From Candidatus Omnitrophota bacterium (GTDB lineage: Bacteria > Omnitrophota > Gorgyraeia > Gygaellales > Profunditerraquicolaceae): DNA of 8,311 nucleotides. The DNA is taken from contig VGKM01000046.1 of NCBI GenBank assembly GCA_016867005.1, forward strand, positions 1 through 8,311, read 5' to 3'. Shown in pieces: positions 6,001 through 8,311 of this stretch; the first letter of the stretch is position 1; every line of letters starts with the position of its first letter. A program made the translations under genes and the position numbers. The notes beneath the pieces are model-generated. The model was not told the origin of the DNA, did not search any database, and saw only the letters and a list, made by a program, of their open reading frames with translations.

Positions 6001-8311
6001 TTGTCGGGGTAGCTAAAGGCGAAAGCCCTGTTTTAGAATTAGCCGTTGATATTTTAGTCCCGGCATTTCGCGAAAAACAAATTACTAAAGATAACGCCGG
6101 CCGCGTTAGAGCAAAAATGATTGTTGAGGGCGCCAATGGCCCGACTACTCCCGAGGCAGATGTCATTTTGGAAAAGAACGGGATCCTGGTAGTCCCCGAT
6201 ATCCTGGCCAATACCGGAGGTGTTGTAGTTTCATATTTCGAATGGCTGCAGAATTTAAAAGGAGAGCATTGGTCGGAAGTTGCTGTGAACAAAATGTTAC
6301 AGCAGAGGATTGCCGTATCCAGCCATGATGTATTCAATTGCGCCAGGCAATATAACGTAAGTTTGCGTATAGCTGCGACTATTCTTGCGATGAAGCGTAT
6401 TTGTTCGGCAATGGTGGCTAAAAGAGCAGCTACTGACGGAGAATTTATGCAACGGGTTACTAGCGGCGCGTATATCCCTTATCAGGGATATGATATCCTT
6501 GAATGTTATGAGACGGATGAAGAGTTAAACCTTATTTATTTATCAGGCAAATACCAGGGGTTTGTTGATTCGCGTGAAAAGCAAATTGACAGGGAAATTG
6601 AAAATATCGCCAAAACAATACTTGAAGAATTGCCTCAGGGCCAGAGGCGTTTTGTCTTAATTTCCGGCCCTAATGCCGTAGGAAAACCATTCTTTGCCAG
6701 CCGGCTTATGGAAGCAGCCAGGGGAATTGATAAGGGCATTGCCACATATTCTTTTGACCTTGATGACAATAGCGATATTTTCACGGCTATTTGCGAAATG
6801 CCCGCTAAAAGCATATTATTTATTACCGGAGATTATGCTTTGGACCCTAACTTTATGCGGTTATTTGACCCCGCCGGAACTTATTCAATTTTTGTCAATA
6901 CTGCCCCCAGCTTAAAAGTTGACGGGAACAGGCCTTTTACTTCTTCGGACTTACGGTTGATGAGATATATTTTAGAACAGGCATGCGAGGGCAGGGGCGC
7001 CATAGATGTTATAAGGGAATGGCCAAGGATGCGCAAGAGCCAGATTGAGGTGATGTATCCTGCTTGGATAAACGCAAAAGCAACATTCAACGCCCAGGTT
7101 GGCTATGAACTCCCGTTTTTAATGATTGCTTTAAGGCAGGGGCTGCGCAAAGCATATCTCCTGGCAAAAGAATCTTTTGATGCCAAATCAATGGAGATAG
7201 CGGAGGACTTGTTAAAACTCTTCGACGGCTTTACCCCGATGCCGGATTTGAAAATTGAAGACCTGCCCTTACGTTCCATGCCGCGGCAATTTGTCAGCAG
7301 GCAGGAACATGTCCTGCGCTTTATCCGCAACCATATTCTAAATGATGCGGTTTTATCAAATAATGAGCCGGCAGTTGTTGATAGAAACAGGATTGACTTG
7401 GGTATTATTTGGAACCAGGCTATTTCGGAAACAGCCAGGATACTGCAGCTTTCCGGGAAGGGCAAAGTTATTGCCGGGCTTTATTCTAACGAACCCAGGG
7501 TGCATACTCAATTTCGTTTTATATTGGCAAAATTAATTACTGAGAAGTTAAGCAATGTTGTCCCCGGAGTAATAAAGATATGGCTTTTCGGCAGCGTGTC
7601 AATTTCTGATCTTGATGTCGGCCCGGGTTCAGATATTGATTTGCTTATTGAGGTGGATAGCGAAGAAGACAAAATTAAAGTAACTGAATTTATGCGGATA
7701 GTGAATATAGAGTTCGCCAAGAGATTTAATACGATTATGAAAGGAACCGATATCAGTATCCAGGCAATATTTGATATAGAAGGCAAAGTTTTTGTTGCCT
7801 GCCAGGCGCATGAGAATGGATTTCTTAAGAAAGTAAAAGGTTCCGTTGATGCGCCCCCAACGGTCTTATATGAGAACACGAGCCTGGAGCGCGTTAATAC
7901 TGTTTTTGATATCGATAAAGATACTCTTCTTTATGCTTTTGATTATGAAGAGACCCTTGCAAAAACAAAGGGTGTCATATCTAAGGAAATGCTTGAGCAG
8001 ATCGTTATGCGGATTAAAGCAGGTAAACGGGTTGCTGTTATCACCGGGGTTAATGTTCAGTTCCTGCATAAATACTTCGGCTCCTATATCCCGGAAGAGA
8101 TTCGCAAAGAATTCCATAAGAATATTATCTTTATGGGAGAGTTAGGTGCTCAGGCCGGACGTTATGACACCGAAGGCAACTTATATATAGATGAAGAGAA
8201 CAGTATAAAGTTAACGAATGAAGAAAAAAGTAAGATTGCATCATTGATATACGATGCGCTTAGCCAGGCCGATATTTTAAATACTCCCGGGATAAGCACG
8301 CGCATCAGGCC
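1..8311 (+). CDS. Interior of a giant multidomain protein, partial at both ends
   Basis: Reading codons from base 3 gives 2,769 consecutive sense codons with no stop. The gene therefore enters from the left and leaves to the right, and its true start, ribosome binding site and stop are outside the window. Domains in order: helical region, HE unit, alpha-glucan phosphorylase-like, HE unit, Mpv17-like membrane region, 73-bp repeat, HE unit, unassigned region, 73-bp repeat, Glu/Leu/Phe/Val dehydrogenase, uridine-kinase-like, nucleotidyltransferase-like and HAD-like. Recognisable family motifs appear in this single frame from about 950 to 8050, so the frame is real and not a chance opening. A protein of at least 2,769 residues mixing unrelated metabolic folds is very unusual. 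Omnitrophota are known for such giant proteins, and I infer that origin without proof. The hydrophobic stretch at 3135-3700 suggests membrane anchoring. Several enzyme modules lack key residues, so the overall function is unknown. Confidence 0.95.
3..584 (+). other. Helical, HEAT-like region of the giant protein, function unknown
   Basis: Residues 1-194 of the visible protein. I recognise no enzyme motif. The stretch is rich in amphipathic helices with alternating Leu/Ile and charged residues. Around residues 50-100 the pattern (ILSDIPTETALKRLEEFL, then VKEYALRVIDRIKK) resembles HEAT or ARM-type helical pairs, which usually act as protein-binding scaffolds. The C-terminal part (residues 155-185) is more basic and leads into the short beta-strand that opens the first HE unit. 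The N-terminal border is cut by the window edge, so this may be the tail of a larger domain. The HEAT assignment is a pattern impression only. Confidence 0.4.
585..725 (+). other. HE unit, copy 1 (strand plus His-Asp-x-x-Glu helix)
   Basis: A strand, EYWVIIAEDS, is followed by a helix with His213-Asp214-x-x-Glu217 and, after a short loop, a second helix beginning at Ala231-His232 (QEAHLKAEELE). The same order occurs again near 2988-3120 and 4050-4240: a hydrophobic strand ending in Asp/Glu-Ser or a similar pair, then H-(E/D)-x-x-(E/A), then a further His. The layout recalls metal-binding helices of zincin-type peptidases, but the second His of a classical HExxH is replaced by Glu, so peptidase activity is not supported. 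It may be a degenerate or specialised metal site. It lies directly upstream of the phosphorylase-like domain. Confidence 0.45.
780..2765 (+). other. Alpha-glucan (glycogen) phosphorylase-like domain, GT35, lacking the PLP lysine
   Basis: About 660 residues with the landmarks of glycogen/starch phosphorylases, enzymes that release glucose 1-phosphate from alpha-1,4-glucans using pyridoxal phosphate (PLP). Visible landmarks: a Gly-Gly-Leu-Gly turn at residues 358-361 (MAGGLGS); NHTVVPAG at 540-547, matching the NHTVLPE segment of muscle phosphorylase; VRRMVQYK at 715-722, matching VKRIHEYK with the phosphate-site Arg717 and Lys722 kept; VIFIEDHDV, matching VIFLENYRV; and a closing motif EAGPTSYCNAQQNG followed by APTIATLDG, matching EASGTGNMKFMLNG and ALTIGTMDG. 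In that last motif the lysine that bonds PLP is Asn817 (codon 2451-2453), and the Gly-Thr-Gly turn is also changed. The His of the central NDTHP-type segment is not apparent. Family membership is firm; phosphorylase activity is unlikely. It may bind glucan or serve a structural role. Confidence 0.85.
2766..3120 (+). other. Linker and HE unit, copy 2
   Basis: A polar, charged linker (roughly residues 925-960, rich in Lys, Glu, Asp and Ser) leads to a small alpha/beta segment and then the second HE unit. The strand ITYIIVPRDS is followed by a helix with His1017-Glu1018 and, at the position of the expected Glu, Ala1021. A second His (1029) follows, in ELIHTEVL. Compared with copies 1 and 3 the distance between the motifs is short and the third ligand position is lost, so this copy looks the most eroded. 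It sits immediately before the first hydrophobic segment. Function is not assigned. Confidence 0.4.
3129..3735 (+). other. Membrane region, Mpv17/PMP22-like
   Basis: Five or six hydrophobic segments are visible: about 3135-3188, 3222-3266, 3336-3398, 3429-3491, 3561-3620 and 3630-3700. The last five resemble the Mpv17/PMP22 family, small four-helix membrane proteins best known from eukaryotic organelles. The signs are a Gly-rich first helix ending in a GSYISQ motif (family GD-x-x-x-Q), a DWVKVRRW segment (family D-x-x-R-x-x-R), an aromatic-rich helix (YGLWFWI), a Pro-containing helix, and near the end WTFWPERI (family W-x-x-WP-x-x-Q). The usual GD is GS here and the WP-x-x-Q glutamine is Arg. 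The region would anchor the giant protein in the membrane. The membrane call is strong; the family call is moderate, by motif order only. It ends about 12 residues before the first 73-bp repeat. Confidence 0.6.
3738..3810 (+). repeat. 73-bp repeat, copy 1, with 12-base inverted ends, translated in frame
   Basis: Identical base for base to 4821-4893, while the bases just outside differ on both sides. The arms 3738-3749 (GGGTTGCGGCAG) and 3799-3810 (CTGCCGCAGCCC) are inverted repeats with one mismatch, which in RNA becomes a U-G wobble, so a complete 12-pair stem can form. I count 49 G+C in 73 bases, against 19 in the 60 bases at 3661-3720. Translation gives 24 residues, starting GLRQDAQQGVDLSVAGG and ending in Ser-Ser and four Ala, a flexible linker-like peptide. 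This copy lies between the membrane region and the third HE unit. It resembles in-frame inserted palindromic elements such as the Rickettsia RPE class, but I do not recognise the sequence. Confidence 0.97.
3811..4240 (+). other. HE unit, copy 3, with upstream alpha/beta segment
   Basis: Begins directly after repeat copy 1. A short region of strands and helices (residues 1270-1350) precedes the clearest HE unit: strand NTVYFALVEES, helix with His1368-Glu1369-Ala-Ala-Glu1372, then a longer helical loop and a second His at 1406 (KACHIYAN). The order of strand, HE helix and downstream His matches copies 1 and 2, although the spacing to the second His is longer. Whether it binds metal or is catalytic cannot be told from sequence alone. 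This unit and the following unassigned region form the segment enclosed by the two 73-bp repeats. Confidence 0.45.
4241..4820 (+). other. Unassigned region between HE unit 3 and repeat copy 2
   Basis: Residues 1414-1606. I recognise no family. The first third contains a strand-rich segment (AKIAATFKVYDP). Next comes a helical part (residues 1460-1530) holding an Asn-Cys-Phe and a Tyr-rich turn (RATGRYAYIF). It ends in a compact alternating-strand part (KGYKVVKDDAGTILIRCGDK, then IIGVLCTGKFVLFGATHYIFH) that looks like a small beta-sheet. Three Cys and two His near residues 1540-1580 are not spaced like a known metal motif. The sequence then becomes acidic and reaches the repeat. Confidence 0.35.
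4821..4893 (+). repeat. 73-bp repeat, copy 2, with 12-base inverted ends, translated in frame
   Basis: Exact copy of 3738-3810, with arms at 4821-4832 and 4882-4893. It is in the same orientation and the same reading frame, 1,083 bases (361 codons) downstream, and gives the same 24-residue peptide. It lies in the linker just before the dehydrogenase domain. No target-site duplication is visible around it (CC to the left, AA to the right). Absence of any substitution between the copies, even at silent positions, points to recent duplication, gene conversion or selection on the DNA or RNA itself. Confidence 0.97.
4894..6422 (+). other. Glu/Leu/Phe/Val dehydrogenase domain, apparently complete
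   Basis: About 490 residues with both halves of glutamate-dehydrogenase-type enzymes, which oxidatively deaminate an amino acid to its 2-oxo acid with NAD(P). Visible motifs: HNDARGAGKGGIR with substrate lysine 1716; MSLKNA with Lys1756; YGGGKG with catalytic Lys1768; VPAPDMRT with catalytic Asp1821; TGKP and GGSLGREAATGQG; Rossmann turn VQAMGNVGG at 1940-1948; MIVEGANGPTTPEAD; and PDILANTGGVVVSYFEW with substrate-site Ser2077. All expected catalytic residues are present. Oddities: the first Gly of the Rossmann G-x-G-x-x-G is Ala1941, and there are about 49 residues between the DEH end of helix MAWFLDEH and TGKP, roughly 30 more than usual. This is normally a free hexamer-forming enzyme of about 420 residues. 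Here it is embedded in the giant chain, right after repeat copy 2. Glutamate specificity versus another amino acid cannot be decided. Confidence 0.93.
6423..7271 (+). other. Uridine-kinase-like P-loop domain, degenerate
   Basis: Resembles the C-terminal kinase half of long bacterial uridine-kinase-family proteins. The strand RRFVLISGP opens a Walker A-like loop, GPNAVGKP (residues 2222-2229), where the family has G-x-x-x-x-G-K-(T/S). The hydroxyl residue that binds Mg-ATP is Pro2229. The segment SILFITGDYALDP corresponds to VLIIEGIHGLNP of the family, with Thr2275 in place of the acidic residue. The hallmark C-terminal block is well kept: FTSSDLRLMRYILEQA, then GAIDVIREWPRMRKSQ and later FNAQVGYELPFL. 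The stretch between the P-loop and SILFITGD, which normally holds the nucleoside-binding region, is much shortened. Family assignment is good; kinase activity is very unlikely. The first part (about 6423-6590) is an adaptor with no clear motif. Confidence 0.82.
7272..7850 (+). other. Helical segment and nucleotidyltransferase-fold domain
   Basis: A helical stretch (residues 2424-2510) is followed by a compact nucleotidyltransferase fold of the NTP_transf_2 type. The strand IKIWLFGS carries Gly2530-Ser2531. Twelve residues later comes GSDIDLLIEV with Asp2544-x-Asp2546, the metal-binding pair. A likely third acidic residue is Asp2583 in GTDISIQAIF. The usual spacing in the family is GS-x10-D-x-D, so the loop is two residues longer here. 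All three acidic positions are present, so nucleotide transfer is possible; the substrate cannot be read from sequence. Similar minimal domains occur as MNT antitoxins and as antibiotic-modifying enzymes, but here the domain is embedded in the giant chain. Confidence 0.75.
7905..8311 (+). other. HAD-superfamily phosphatase-like domain, N-terminal part
   Basis: The strand LLYAFDYEETL (Asp2647-x-Glu2649-x-Thr2651) matches HAD motif I, D-x-D-x-T, with the second Asp changed to Glu. ISKEMLEQIVMRIKAGKRVAVITG follows the family order, ending in the motif II Thr2681. GELGAQAGRYDTEGNLYI resembles the ENGA-x-x-Y segment of phosphomannomutase and Cof-type HAD proteins. The second motif I Asp is the general acid/base in phosphatases and mutases, so Glu there could weaken or change the chemistry. 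Motifs III and IV lie beyond the window edge. The domain starts right after the nucleotidyltransferase fold with a short linker. Confidence 0.72.

Noticed and set aside
7308..7335. R-x4-H (RFIRNH) as a HEPN toxin motif next to the nucleotidyltransferase
   Set aside because: The motif is too short to be meaningful alone, and the surrounding helices show no other HEPN features.
1..8311. Split of the window into separate genes with internal starts
   Set aside because: In-frame ATG codons exist, but no stop codon separates the domains anywhere, so separate genes would need unsupported internal initiation.

Overview
The whole window reads as the interior of one giant protein-coding gene on the plus strand. 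The frame whose codons start at base 3 is free of stops to the last base (2,769 complete codons), and neither its start nor its stop lies inside the window. There are no intergenic gaps, RNA genes, promoters or terminators that I can support. Residue numbers below count the codon at base 3 as residue 1, so residue n begins at base 3n.

Organism: a bacterium of moderate G+C. Giant open frames built from many unrelated enzyme-like domains, several with damaged active sites, are best known from Omnitrophota (formerly candidate phylum OP3). I think that is the likeliest source, but no marker gene here proves it.

Layout: (1) 3-584, a helical, HEAT-like stretch of unknown role. (2) 585-725, first copy of a small unit with a His-Asp/Glu motif ('HE unit'). 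(3) 780-2765, a glycogen/alpha-glucan phosphorylase (GT35) domain whose pyridoxal-phosphate lysine is replaced by Asn. (4) 2766-3120, a linker and the second HE unit. (5) 3129-3735, about six hydrophobic segments resembling the Mpv17/PMP22 family. (6) 3738-3810, first copy of a perfect 73-bp repeat with 12-base inverted ends. (7) 3811-4820, the third HE unit and an unassigned region. (8) 4821-4893, second identical repeat copy. (9) 4894-6422, a full-length Glu/Leu/Phe/Val dehydrogenase that keeps its catalytic residues. (10) 6423-7271, a uridine-kinase-like domain with a broken P-loop. (11) 7272-7850, a nucleotidyltransferase-fold domain. (12) 7905-8311, the start of a HAD-superfamily domain with an altered first motif, running off the end.

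How it fits together: the dehydrogenase, and possibly the nucleotidyltransferase, look capable of catalysis. The phosphorylase, kinase and HAD modules keep their family patterns but have lost or changed key residues, so they may be binding or structural modules in a membrane-anchored mega-protein. The most striking feature is the 73-bp repeat. It is translated in frame at two domain borders, has hairpin-forming ends, is much richer in G+C than its surroundings, and has no stop codon in five of its six frames. It looks like a mobile or recombinogenic element that inserts peptide linkers into coding sequence.
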